64,000 nt of DNA from Terrimicrobium sacchariphilum (GTDB lineage: Bacteria; Verrucomicrobiota; Verrucomicrobiia; Chthoniobacterales; Terrimicrobiaceae): assembly GCF_001613545.1 (NCBI RefSeq), contig NZ_BDCO01000002.1, positions 744,001 through 808,000 of the forward strand, given 5' to 3'. The position numbers and the translations under genes are program-made. This document shows, in pieces, positions 50,469 to 59,956 of the stretch. A model generated the notes under the pieces. That model was not told the DNA's origin. It worked only from the letters and a program-made list of their open reading frames with translations, and did not search any database. Position 1 is the first letter of the stretch. Each line of letters starts with the position of its first letter.

Positions 50469-51543
50469 GCTATCGGGTGGCGGGCGAGCCGGGCGGGCGG
50501 CGGGTTTCACCCTGGTGGAGCTGCTGGTGGCGTCGGCGGTCTTCATGCTCATCCTCGTGCTGGTGCTCTCGATTACGAGCCAGACCAGCCAGGTGTGGAA
50601 GCGTTCGGCGGCGAAGATTGAGGCCTTCCAGGGCGCGCGGGCGGCCTATGAGACGATCACCTCGCGGCTGCGGCAGGCCACGTTGAATACCTACCTGGAC
50701 TATTATGACAACAGCAGTCCTGCGCAGCCTCGTACGCCGGCAAATGCCGATACGTTCCAACCCTCTGTCTACGGACGCAACTCCGACCTGCACTTCGTCG
50801 TCGACCGGACGTCGAGCCTGCTTGCCGGCAGCGCGGATACGCATCCCGGCCAGGCAGTGTTTTTCCTCGCACCGCTCGCCTTTACCCTTACCACGGCCAA
50901 TTCCGGCAAGGTGGCCAGTCTCGTGAACGCCTGCGGATTCTACACGGAGTTCAACTCCGACAAGCCGTACTTCCCCCCATTCCTGAGTGGTTCGGGAGCA
51001 GTCAACGAACGCTATCGCTACCGGCTGATGGAGTTTCTTCAGCCCGCCGAGGACCTCGAGATTTACAAGCTGCCGTCGGACGGATCGGCGACGCAGTACG
51101 ACCAGTGGTTCACGAAATTCCTGCCCCCGACGGTGGCGATCGCCGACGCCCCGGTGCGCGTCCTGGCTGAGAATATCATCGCCTTCATCGTCCTGCCGGA
51201 GTTGTCGCCGCACGATGCAGACGCGGCGACGGACCCGATCGCGCCGCATTTTCAATACGACTCGCGGGCCGGGGACATCACCTCCCGGACGAAGCACCAG
51301 CTGCCGCCGCTGCTGAGGGTGGTCATGGTGGCCATCGACGAGCCATCCGCCGCCCGGTTGAATCCTCCCGGCCGCACGACTCCGCCTGCGGCCCTGAGCG
51401 TCCTGGGGACACTCTTTCAGGATGCGGCCAGCCTGGATGACGACCTGGGCAAGCTTTCCGCCGTGCTGATCGACAACAATATCAACTACCGGATCTTTGA
51501 CACCGAGGTCGGACTGAGAGGGGCAAAATGGAGCGGACAGTGA
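50431..51543 (+). CDS. Verru_Chthon cassette protein C (prepilin-like)
   Basis: 370 residues. AGFTLVELLVASAVFMLILV is the prepilin cleavage site and helix at about residue 25; the start at 50431 is the only in-frame ATG before it, despite overlapping gene B. The large body resembles minor pseudopilins of the GspJ/PulJ type (QVWKRSAAKIEAFQGARAAY, TSRLRQATLNTYLDYYD). Length and order match cassette protein C. Overlaps the next gene by 16 nt. Confidence 0.88.
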   Translation: MRFPCKSPITAPRLSGGGRAGRAAGFTLVELLVASAVFMLILVLVLSITSQTSQVWKRSAAKIEAFQGARAAYETITSRLRQATLNTYLDYYDNSSPAQPRTPANADTFQPSVYGRNSDLHFVVDRTSSLLAGSADTHPGQAVFFLAPLAFTLTTANSGKVASLVNACGFYTEFNSDKPYFPPFLSGSGAVNERYRYRLMEFLQPAEDLEIYKLPSDGSATQYDQWFTKFLPPTVAIADAPVRVLAENIIAFIVLPELSPHDADAATDPIAPHFQYDSRAGDITSRTKHQLPPLLRVVMVAIDEPSAARLNPPGRTTPPAALSVLGTLFQDAASLDDDLGKLSAVLIDNNINYRIFDTEVGLRGAKWSGQ

Positions 51544-54500
51544 AATATCTTTCCCCAAGGCGGTCGCATACCACGCGCGGGGCGGCTCTTCTCATCGTCC
51601 TCGGCTGCCTCGTGCTGCTCTCGATCCTGATCGTGGCCTTTTTTTCCAGCGTGACCACGGAGCGAAAGTCGGCGCAATCCTACTCGGCCAGCTCCGCCGT
51701 GAAGCTGCTCGCGGAATCCACGGTGAACGTGGTGATGGGGCAGATCAAGGAGGCGACCCGGGGTGTTGACTCCTCCGGGCGTCCGCTTGCATGGGCTTCG
51801 CAGCCAGGAATGATCCGCACGTACAACTCCGGTGGGCAGGCGGAGGCCTATTACAAGCTGTACTCCTGGAGCGAGATGATCGGCTCGGGAGCGTTCAACC
51901 CCTTTGCCAGCGGGCAGTCGCCCCCGGCAGACTGGATGTCCCAGCCTGCACGCTACACGGATCTTAACAGCCCGGTGGGCGGGGTTTATCCGATCCTCGA
52001 TCCGGCGGCCGCTGGCAAGGTGCAGGGATTCTCCATCGCGAGCACGGCACCCGCCTCCGGTACCGATGCAGCGCCGATGCCGGTGCAGTGGCTCTATGTC
52101 CTGAAGGACGGCACCATGGCGGTCGGTACCGGCACGGGATCGACTGTCACCGTGGCGGGGGCATCAAAGGACAATCCCATCGTGTCCCGCATCGCCTTCT
52201 GGACCGATGACGATACGGCAAAGATCAACATCAACACCGCGGCGGGAGACGTCTGGGCCGAGGGAGCCAACCCGCCGTCGGCGGGGAATCCCGGTTCCTT
52301 TTGGGACATCCCGAGGACAGGGACCGTGTTTGACCGCATCTGCCTGGCGAAAAACCAGCCGGCGCAAAATGAATTTCAGCGGTATCCCGGCCACCCGGCC
52401 ACGACGTACCTGAGCGCAGTCTTTCCCTCGCTCACAGCGGAGAACATCGCCGACATCGCGACGCGGATAAAGTACGGCGGGTCCCGGGGCGGGACGACCG
52501 TGGCGACGGCCTCGATCCCGCTCGATGCCGACCGGCTTTACGCCTCGGTGGACGAACTGCTTTACACGAAGGACCGCACGGCGAGTGCGGTATTGACACC
52601 CGACGATGTGGAAAAAGCCCGGTTCTTTCTGAGCGCCCACAGCCGCGCTCCGGAGGTGAACTTGTTCAACCAGCCCCGCATCGTCACGTGGCCGCTCAAT
52701 GCGGGCACGGCCGCGACGGACCGGACGGCATTTGACCGGCTGATCGCGCATTGCGGCACGCTCAACGGGCGACCGTATTACTTCCAGCGCAAGGACTCGA
52801 CCTCCTCGACGGTTGATCTGCCGTCGACCGCCGCCGCGACCGGCCTGGGCCGCAATCGCGCCCTCATCAGCTATCTGCGTAATCTCACGAGCAGCCCGAT
52901 TCCCGGATTCAGCTCCGGAGGGGGGCAGACCTTTCTCGCCAAGTACCCCAAGGATCGCGATCAGATCCTCACCGAGATCTTTGACTACATCCGGGCGCTC
53001 AACGCGCAGGACCGGTCCAATGCTTCGATCGTCTCGTTCACTCCCTCCGCGCCGGGCAGCGCCACTCTGGGCAAGGGGCAGATCGTGCCTATCGTCGACA
53101 ACTCCCACGCTGACGCAAACTCCAATCCGCTTCGTGGGTTTGGACGGTTCCCGACCGTGCGCGAGGCCGGGTTGATCTTCATCGGTGTCGGGCAGACCGC
53201 AGGAACGGCCAAGAGCCTTCCGCCCTCGGCCACGCAGGGCATGGGGGTTCCCATCGCGGATGGAAGGACTCGGGTGCAGGCGGTGTTTTACCTCAATCTC
53301 TTCGATCCCAGCATGGGCTTTGGGGCGTACTCGCCGAATTTCCAGATCCGCGTGAGCGGACTCCAATCCTTCACCTGGACGGATGCGAGTGGAGCGGTGG
53401 TGACGATGGGCTTCCCGGCCAGCACGACAGTCGCGGTGAAGCGCGCGTACAACTCGGGCATCTATGGCGGCTATATCGGGGCGGCCTCTTTCATTGGCGT
53501 GACACCGGCCCTGGTCAGCACGTACGTCGATCTGCCGACGACGAGCAGCAGCACGGTGACGAGTTTCGGATTTGGCGGCGGCACGGTGAAGGTCGAGATC
53601 CTCAATGCTGCGACCGCCGGAAGCGATGTGCTGCAAACCCTCTCGGTGCCATTTCCCTCGGCCACCTTCCCTGTCCCTGCGCTGGCGCCCTTGCTGAAGG
53701 ACACGAATGTGTGGATCGACTACCGGGATACACGGGCGGGTTCCTTTGCGGCGCCGCCTGCGGTCGGAGCGCGATTCTCCGGCGCGGCCAACCCGGCGGC
53801 CAATACCGCAGGCTCGGCCAGCGCGAAGATGTTTATCTGCGGGCGGGATGTGGTGCGCAGCGTGCAGGCGGTCACCGATCCGCGACTGATCGCGGCGATG
53901 AGCGACGTGCCCGCGGGTTACTTCCAGCCGCCGACGGATTATTTCTCACCCTCCGTGCGCAGCGTGCATGGCGTGGCGGAGGCCGCAAACGGGGCGACGC
54001 TTTATCCCGCCACCGGGGGGCTTTCGGCGAAGTTTGTCCGGGGAGCGAGCTATGGAAATCCCGCCGCGCCGGCGGTGAGCACGGCAGACCTGACCTACTC
54101 CGCGCCGTCGGGTTCGGACCCCTTGCAGCCCACGGCGGCAGCCTCCGGGTCGGTGCTGGGATATCCCGCGCCGGTTGCCTTTGGGGTGAATGGCGCAGGC
54201 AATGCGGAACCAATGGATGGCGTCTACGCCGGAACCAACAAGACGGGCAACCCGCCCGCCGGCTTTGCCCTCGGGGATTGGGACAATGGGTTCTCCATCG
54301 TTCCCGATGGCGCGTATATCAACAAGGCCGACGAGGGGACGACCGTCGGGCTTTCCGATGGCTCCCAGACGCCGTACTTCACCGCACTGACGAACTATGC
54401 CAATGCGGGCTCGACCTTTTTCTCGCCCAACCGGCAGATGCCCTCCGCGGTGATGTTTGGCTCACTGCCGACCGGGGTCTTTGAGGATCGCCCGTGGCAG

Positions 54501-55253
54501 ACGCTGCTCTTCCGGCCCGATCCGGATGGAAACAAGAACCATCGCGGAGCGCAAAGTCCGCCGGATCACCTGCTGCTCGATCTCTTCAACATGCCGGTCG
54601 TCGAGCCCTACGCAATCAGCGACCCGTTTTCCACCGCCGGGAAGATCAACATGAATTCGCAGATCGTCCCCTTCACCTATATCACGCGAGATACGGGCGT
54701 AAGGGCGGTGCTGCGGCCCGAGCAGCTCCTGGTGCTTGGCTCGGCCGACGCGACCAACTACAAGCAGCAGTCGAGCACGGTCGCGACGAAGCGGAGCTTC
54801 CTCGACCTGGATGAAACGATGAAGGGCTTCCAGCAGCGCTTTGCCTCGGGGGAGATCTTTCGCTCCGCGACGGAGATTTGCGATCTCTGGCTGGTGCCGC
54901 GCGGGCAGACCTATGCCGGGATGCAGGCGTTTTGGAATGCCAACCAGCTCGTCGGGGACAACTCCCGCGAGCGGCCCTACGCGGACATCTATCCCCGCCT
55001 GACCACGAAATCGAACACCTACACCGTACACTATCGTGTGCAGACCCTGGGCAAGTCGCGCTCGACCGCCGCCAATCAATGGGTCGAGGGCAAGGATATG
55101 GTCACCGGTGAGTATCGAGGCTCGTCCACCATCGAGCGGTATCTCGACACGAGCGACACGACCATCCCCGATTACGCCACGGCATCCAACCCGCAGCCGA
55201 TCGACCATTTCTATAAATTCCGGGTGCTGGAGACCAGGCAGTTCGCGCCATGA
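51528..55253 (+). CDS. Verru_Chthon cassette protein A (very large PilX/GspK-like component)
   Basis: 1241 residues. RGAALLIVLGCLVLLSILIV (about 17-36) is a PilX/GspK-type N-terminal helix in which the hydrophobic part follows a basic stretch, with SSVTTERKSAQSYSASSAVK after it. A Ser/Thr/Gly/Ala-rich ectodomain of about 1,150 residues follows, without a recognisable enzyme motif. Its size and position (third gene) fit cassette protein A. GspK-like proteins cap pseudopilus tips, so a tip or surface role is a reasonable guess. Stop and next start overlap (ATGA). Confidence 0.88.
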   Translation: MERTVKYLSPRRSHTTRGAALLIVLGCLVLLSILIVAFFSSVTTERKSAQSYSASSAVKLLAESTVNVVMGQIKEATRGVDSSGRPLAWASQPGMIRTYNSGGQAEAYYKLYSWSEMIGSGAFNPFASGQSPPADWMSQPARYTDLNSPVGGVYPILDPAAAGKVQGFSIASTAPASGTDAAPMPVQWLYVLKDGTMAVGTGTGSTVTVAGASKDNPIVSRIAFWTDDDTAKININTAAGDVWAEGANPPSAGNPGSFWDIPRTGTVFDRICLAKNQPAQNEFQRYPGHPATTYLSAVFPSLTAENIADIATRIKYGGSRGGTTVATASIPLDADRLYASVDELLYTKDRTASAVLTPDDVEKARFFLSAHSRAPEVNLFNQPRIVTWPLNAGTAATDRTAFDRLIAHCGTLNGRPYYFQRKDSTSSTVDLPSTAAATGLGRNRALISYLRNLTSSPIPGFSSGGGQTFLAKYPKDRDQILTEIFDYIRALNAQDRSNASIVSFTPSAPGSATLGKGQIVPIVDNSHADANSNPLRGFGRFPTVREAGLIFIGVGQTAGTAKSLPPSATQGMGVPIADGRTRVQAVFYLNLFDPSMGFGAYSPNFQIRVSGLQSFTWTDASGAVVTMGFPASTTVAVKRAYNSGIYGGYIGAASFIGVTPALVSTYVDLPTTSSSTVTSFGFGGGTVKVEILNAATAGSDVLQTLSVPFPSATFPVPALAPLLKDTNVWIDYRDTRAGSFAAPPAVGARFSGAANPAANTAGSASAKMFICGRDVVRSVQAVTDPRLIAAMSDVPAGYFQPPTDYFSPSVRSVHGVAEAANGATLYPATGGLSAKFVRGASYGNPAAPAVSTADLTYSAPSGSDPLQPTAAASGSVLGYPAPVAFGVNGAGNAEPMDGVYAGTNKTGNPPAGFALGDWDNGFSIVPDGAYINKADEGTTVGLSDGSQTPYFTALTNYANAGSTFFSPNRQMPSAVMFGSLPTGVFEDRPWQTLLFRPDPDGNKNHRGAQSPPDHLLLDLFNMPVVEPYAISDPFSTAGKINMNSQIVPFTYITRDTGVRAVLRPEQLLVLGSADATNYKQQSSTVATKRSFLDLDETMKGFQQRFASGEIFRSATEICDLWLVPRGQTYAGMQAFWNANQLVGDNSRERPYADIYPRLTTKSNTYTVHYRVQTLGKSRSTAANQWVEGKDMVTGEYRGSSTIERYLDTSDTTIPDYATASNPQPIDHFYKFRVLETRQFAP

Positions 55254-55909
55254 AACACAGGATTCCCTGCCGACTCCCATCACGCCGGGCCTTCAGTCTG
55301 GTGGAACTGCTCGTGGTCATCTGCATCATCATCGTGCTGGCGGTATTGACAGTTCCAGCCTTTTCCAACATCTCACGCGGGTCGAATCTCACCACGGGCG
55401 GCACGCGTCTGGTCGACCAGCTCGAGCTGGCCCGACAGGCCGCCATGACGCGAAACTGCCCGGTCGAGTTTCGCATCTATCAACTTCCCAAGGCGGGCGA
55501 TCCGCCGAACGGGAGCCCGGCGGTTTATCGAGCCTTCCAGGTCTTCTCTCTCGATGCCGATGGCACGCAGACGAATGCGCTCACCCGCGTCACCATGCTG
55601 CCCGACAATGTTTACATCGTGCCGGGCGTGGCGGTTTCCTCGCTCCTCGACACCCAACAAGGCACCTCGCCCAGCCTGGTCACGGCACCGGCCAAGCCGC
55701 TCGGCGATTATCCGGCAGGCTCCTACCGGTACGTGGCCTTTCGCTTCAAGCCCAACGGCGGCACCGATCTCAACGCCGCCCCGGCCAAGTCGTGGCATCT
55801 CAGCCTGGCCCTCACGGGCGATGCCATGGGCAGCCTCGGAGTGCCTGATAATTTCTTCACCGTCCAGCTCAACGCCCTCACGGGCCGCACCCGGTTGTTC
55901 CGTCCTTAA
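55250..55909 (+). CDS. Verru_Chthon cassette protein D (GspH-like prepilin)
   Basis: 219 residues: RRAFSLVELLVVICIIIVLA is the cleavage site and helix, and TRLVDQLELARQAAMTRNCP and VEFRIYQLP are the GspH/FimT-type body. Last gene of the cassette, coupled to A by a 4-nt overlap. The gap to the GH4 gene is 105 nt and has its own motif B promoter, so cassette and enzymes are separate but co-regulated units. Confidence 0.9.
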   Translation: MKHRIPCRLPSRRAFSLVELLVVICIIIVLAVLTVPAFSNISRGSNLTTGGTRLVDQLELARQAAMTRNCPVEFRIYQLPKAGDPPNGSPAVYRAFQVFSLDADGTQTNALTRVTMLPDNVYIVPGVAVSSLLDTQQGTSPSLVTAPAKPLGDYPAGSYRYVAFRFKPNGGTDLNAAPAKSWHLSLALTGDAMGSLGVPDNFFTVQLNALTGRTRLFRP

Positions 55910-55958
55910 CGGCGAGCGAATCCCATGGTCATGACCCTCCTTGAAAACCAAAAAGACA

Positions 55959-55988
55959 TTGCAATATCACATCCGGATGTGATTTATT
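55959..55988 (+). promoter_or_regulatory. Motif B operator 2 in the promoter of the GH4 operon
   Basis: An 18-bp perfect palindrome (55966-55983, arms ATCACATCC/GGATGTGAT) lies between TTGCAA (55959-55964) and TTTATT (55983-55988), an 18-nt spacing. It ends 31 nt before the ATG at 56015. Confidence 0.78.
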
Positions 55989-56014
55989 GGAACTGAAACC
56001 TGGAGCACCCTTTT

Positions 56015-57430
56015 ATGCCATCGAAGAAGATCACATTTATTGGGGGAGGTAGTTACCAGTGGGTGCCCGTGCTGTTCCGGGATATCGCCGTGAACCCCTT
56101 CCTGAAAGACGCAACGTTTGTCCTCCACGACATCGATCTGGAGCGCAACGACGAGCTGGCGCATGCCTGCCGGGCCATCGCTCGCAAGACCGGTACAAAC
56201 ATCCGCGTGGAGACGGAGAGCAACCTGAATCGCGCTCTCACCGGAGCCGCGGCGGTCGTGTTGTGCATTTCCACGGGAGGGCTGGATGCGATGGAGATCG
56301 ACCTGGAAATTCCCAAGCGGCATGGAATTTATCAATCCGTCGGGGACTCCACGGGACCGGGAGGGATTTTCCGCACGCTGCGCAACATCCCGATCGTGGT
56401 CGATCTCGTGCGGCGGATGGAGGATTACTGCCCGAGTGCGTGGCTGCTCAACCTGACCAATCCGATGAACCAGATCGTGCGTGCCGTGCAGCAGACGAGC
56501 CGCATCCGGGTGGTGGGGCTTTGTCACGAGTACAAGAGCTTCATGACCACGCTGGAGAAGGTGCTCGGCCTGAAGGACTGGCATGACTCGGTGTCGGCGA
56601 AGATATCGGGCATCAATCATTTTGCCTGGATCACCGACCTGCGCATCGATGGGCAGGATGGGCTGGAGATGCTGCGTGCCCGGCTGGAGAATGGCGAGGC
56701 GACGGAGGTCGCGGGGGCGGGCAATGACGTCAATCCCAGCCACAGCCTGAGCGGCAACCAGATCAAGTTTGCCCTCTTTGAGCGCTACGGCGCGGTGCCT
56801 TATCCGGGCGACCGGCATCTGGCGGAGTTCTTTCCGTATTTCCTCTCGGAGAAAACGGGCTATGGCCAGGCCTTTGGGGTAAAGCTGACGGAAATCTCCG
56901 ACCGGCGCGGGTGGATCACGTGGTACAAGGAACGCATCGCCGAGTGGTCGAATGATGATCCGGATTCCGTACCGCTGGAGCCATCCGAGGAGTCGCTCGC
57001 TCCGATCCTCGCGGCCTTGATCGGGGGAGGCCCGGCGACGATTCAGCCCGCGACGCTGCCAAACGAAGGCCAGGTCGCAAACCTTCCGCTGGGCACCTCG
57101 GTGGAGACGCTGGCGACCTTTCATGGAGACAGCGTGTTTCCCCACGCGGGGGGTGAACTGCCGCTCGCGATCACGGCGATCCTCGAGAAGCACTCGCACA
57201 TCCAGGACCTGACCGTCGAGGCGGCGCTGGAGGGTGATCGGGAAAAGGCGCTGCAGGCCATGCTGGCCGACCCGCTGAACAACTCCAACGACTACCGCGA
57301 TATCATTGCGATGTTTGACGAGATGATGGAGGCTCATGCTCCGCTCCTGCCGCAGTTTTATCCGGGCGAGGCGCGGTCCCTCCCATCGGCAGAGAAGCTT
57401 GAAATTGCTCCCGGTCTGGTTGCCGTCTAG
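56015..57430 (+). CDS. GH4 alpha-glucosidase/alpha-galactosidase (NAD-dependent type)
   Basis: 471 residues, cytoplasmic. KKITFIGGGSYQWVPVLFRD is the NAD-binding Rossmann start; GPGGIFRTLRNIPIV, LLNLTNPMN, VVGLCHEYKS (Cys/His metal site) and SGINHFAWITDL (metal-binding His) are the ordered GH4 blocks. GH4 enzymes open alpha-glycosides by an NAD+/Mn2+ redox-elimination mechanism. First gene of an operon with GH13, esterase and symporter genes. GGAG lies about 10 nt upstream of the ATG. Confidence 0.92.
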   Translation: MPSKKITFIGGGSYQWVPVLFRDIAVNPFLKDATFVLHDIDLERNDELAHACRAIARKTGTNIRVETESNLNRALTGAAAVVLCISTGGLDAMEIDLEIPKRHGIYQSVGDSTGPGGIFRTLRNIPIVVDLVRRMEDYCPSAWLLNLTNPMNQIVRAVQQTSRIRVVGLCHEYKSFMTTLEKVLGLKDWHDSVSAKISGINHFAWITDLRIDGQDGLEMLRARLENGEATEVAGAGNDVNPSHSLSGNQIKFALFERYGAVPYPGDRHLAEFFPYFLSEKTGYGQAFGVKLTEISDRRGWITWYKERIAEWSNDDPDSVPLEPSEESLAPILAALIGGGPATIQPATLPNEGQVANLPLGTSVETLATFHGDSVFPHAGGELPLAITAILEKHSHIQDLTVEAALEGDREKALQAMLADPLNNSNDYRDIIAMFDEMMEAHAPLLPQFYPGEARSLPSAEKLEIAPGLVAV

Positions 57431-57511
57431 GCTGCGGCTCCTACTTTAACGCCCGCCTTTCTCCGAACCCCCGCCAAACCCGACGGGGGCCGGAGTGCCC
57501 CTGCTTTACCC

Positions 57512-59128
57512 ATGAAACGTTCTCGCCCGGAGCCAGCCTGGCTCGATCACGCCGTCTTTTACGAAGTCTATCCCCAGAGCTTTTACGACTCGAATGGCGA
57601 TGGCATCGGTGACATCCGCGGCATCATTGAAAAACTCGACCACATCGCGTCCCTCGGCTGCAACGCCATATGGCTGAATCCCTGCTTTGAGTCCCCCTTT
57701 GGCGATGCGGGTTATGATGTGAGCGATTTCTACAAGGTCGCGCCGCGTTATGGGACCAATGAGGATCTGTATGAGCTCTTCCGGCTGGCGCATGAAAAAG
57801 GGATGCGTGTGGTGCTGGACCTCGTGGCGGGCCACACCTCGATCGAGCATCCGTGGTTCAAAGCCTCCGCCGAGGAGCGGCCCAACCGCCACACGAACTG
57901 GTACATCTGGACCTCGAGCGTGTGGGAGTGGGCGCCGTATCCGCTCCAGCAGATCAACGGCTACTCGACGCGGGACGGCAACTACGTCACGAACTTCTTC
58001 CATTTCCAGCCTGCGCTGAATTATGGCTTTGCCCACCCCGATCCGGACAAGCCCTGGCAACTGCCGGTGGATCATCCCGACGTGCAGGCGGTGCATGCGG
58101 AACTGCGGGCGATCATGGAGTTCTGGCTCGACCGTGGGGCCGACGGGTTCCGTGTCGACATGGCCTCGTCGCTGATCCGCAATGATGAGAGCAAGGAGGC
58201 GATCGTCGCCTTCTGGCAGGAGATTCGCGGGTGGTTTGACCGGAGGTTTCCGGAGGCTGTGCTGATCGCCGAGTGGTCGATGCCGGAGATCGCGATCCGG
58301 GCGGGATTTCACATCGATTTCATGATCCACTTTGGCACCGCGGCCTACACAGAGTTGTTTCGCTCCGAGACGACGAATGACATGCGGCCGCAGGTCGAGC
58401 GCAGCGGACACAGCTATTTTCACTCCGAGGGGCAGGGCGACATCCGGCGCTTCCTGGAGCCCTTTCTCCAGCATTACGAGGCGACGAGGGAGATCGGCTA
58501 CATCTCGATCCCGACGGGGAATCACGACATCTCCCGGCTGCGCGCCCGCCGCACGGACGCGGAACTGAAAGTGATCTACGCCTTTCTCCTCACCCTGCCG
58601 GGCATCCCCTTCATCTATCAGGGCGATGAGATCGGGCAATACAACGTCGACGGCCTGCCGAGCAAGGAGGGCGGGTACGTGCGCACGGGAGCGAGGACGC
58701 CGATGCAGTGGGACGACTCGGCCAATGCGGGGTTCTCCACCGCTCCCGCCGAATGGCTTTATCTGCCGGTCGACCCGAATCCCTCACGGCCCACGATCTC
58801 CGCGCAGGAGAGCGATCCCGATTCGCTGCTGCAGGCGGTGCGAAGCCTTGCGCGATTGCGGGGCGAGCATCCGGCGCTTCAGGGCGCGGGTGATTTTGAG
58901 CCGGTGCAGACCGGGGCGGGAGGTTATCCATTCGTGTACCGGCGGTCGCGTGATGGCAAAAGCGTGCTGGTCGCGCTCAATCCCTCCGGTCGTGCGGTCG
59001 AGGCGGCGGTGAACAACGTCACCCCCCGCCGGCTGCTGGCCGGGGCCGGAGCGCGGGTCGAAGAGCGCGCCGGAGCCGTGACGCTGGTGATGGATGCGGT
59101 GAGCTTCGCCATCTGGGAGGAGGCATAA
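57512..59128 (+). CDS. GH13 alpha-glucosidase / trehalose-type hydrolase
   Basis: 538 residues without signal peptide. VFYEVYPQSFYDSNGDGIGD, GYDVSDFY, DLVAGHTSIEHPWF (a variant of the usual DLVxNHTS), GFRVDMASS (nucleophile Asp about 216), LIAEWS (acid Glu about 253) and PTGNHDISRL (Asp about 336) are the GH13 conserved regions in order, and a C-terminal beta domain ends the protein. Resembles the oligo-1,6-glucosidase/sucrose-hydrolase/trehalose-synthase group. It probably shares imported alpha-glucosides with GH4. Separated by 81 nt from GH4. Confidence 0.92.
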   Translation: MKRSRPEPAWLDHAVFYEVYPQSFYDSNGDGIGDIRGIIEKLDHIASLGCNAIWLNPCFESPFGDAGYDVSDFYKVAPRYGTNEDLYELFRLAHEKGMRVVLDLVAGHTSIEHPWFKASAEERPNRHTNWYIWTSSVWEWAPYPLQQINGYSTRDGNYVTNFFHFQPALNYGFAHPDPDKPWQLPVDHPDVQAVHAELRAIMEFWLDRGADGFRVDMASSLIRNDESKEAIVAFWQEIRGWFDRRFPEAVLIAEWSMPEIAIRAGFHIDFMIHFGTAAYTELFRSETTNDMRPQVERSGHSYFHSEGQGDIRRFLEPFLQHYEATREIGYISIPTGNHDISRLRARRTDAELKVIYAFLLTLPGIPFIYQGDEIGQYNVDGLPSKEGGYVRTGARTPMQWDDSANAGFSTAPAEWLYLPVDPNPSRPTISAQESDPDSLLQAVRSLARLRGEHPALQGAGDFEPVQTGAGGYPFVYRRSRDGKSVLVALNPSGRAVEAAVNNVTPRRLLAGAGARVEERAGAVTLVMDAVSFAIWEEA

Positions 59129-59129
59129 C

Positions 59130-59927
59130 ATGGCCGCCAACCTGATCATTCGGGACCTCTCCGAGTCCCCGGCGCCTTGGGCGCTCGACCTTCATCTGCC
59201 TGAGGGAGACGGACCTTTCCCCGTCCTCATCTGGATTCACGGCGGCGGCTGGCACAGCGGAACCAAGGACATCGATTTTGCCGAGCCCTATCTCCGCGCG
59301 GGATTTGCGCTGGCCAGCATCGGCTACCGGCTCACCAGCGGCGGAAGCTGTTTCCCTGCGCCCATCGAGGATTGTGTGGCCGCGACGGCGTGGTTTCAGC
59401 GCAATGCCTCGCGTTGGAATATTGACTGTAGCCGCCCGGGCATTTTCGGGCACTCCGCGGGAGGGCATCTGGCGAGCCTCGTCGCGCTGGCTTCCGCGGG
59501 TGCGACGCCATTTGCGCGGCCTGACCTGCGTCCTTTTGCCCGGGCGCTGATCTGGTCGGGGCCGCTGAACCTCGCCCGCGAGGCGGGAGGGTGGCCGCGC
59601 TCGACGTTTGCGTGGAATCCCGACGATGCCTACTGCCGGACGTTCTTCCCCGGCGGCGCGTACGACGAGGAGTTTGCCACCTGGGCGAGTGCGTCGTCCT
59701 ATCTCTCCCCGGGCATGCCGCCCACGCTCGTGATCCACGGGCAGGACGACCAGTTGGTTCCCTGGGAGCAGGCTCGTGATTTCGCCGGGAACCTGCGCGC
59801 CCTCGGTGTCGACGCCGCGTTTGAACTGATCCCTGGCGCCGGGCACGACATCCTCTGCGAGGAAAGGCACCGCCAGGCGGTGGAGTTCTTCGCGCCGTTG
59901 CGGGCAGCGCTGCCGCCCGCTGGCTGA
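59130..59927 (+). CDS. Alpha/beta-hydrolase esterase (BD-FAE-like), cytoplasmic
   Basis: 265 residues, starting 1 nt after the GH13 stop. WIHGGGWHSGTKD (oxyanion loop), GHSAGGHLAS (nucleophile Ser), HGQDDQLVP (Asp) and GAGHDIL (His) complete the triad. No signal peptide. It is the third such esterase in the window, one per locus, suggesting imported acylated oligosaccharides in each. Confidence 0.88.
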   Translation: MAANLIIRDLSESPAPWALDLHLPEGDGPFPVLIWIHGGGWHSGTKDIDFAEPYLRAGFALASIGYRLTSGGSCFPAPIEDCVAATAWFQRNASRWNIDCSRPGIFGHSAGGHLASLVALASAGATPFARPDLRPFARALIWSGPLNLAREAGGWPRSTFAWNPDDAYCRTFFPGGAYDEEFATWASASSYLSPGMPPTLVIHGQDDQLVPWEQARDFAGNLRALGVDAAFELIPGAGHDILCEERHRQAVEFFAPLRAALPPAG

Positions 59928-59956
59928 GCCTTACCGGGAGATCCCTCCGCTTTCCT

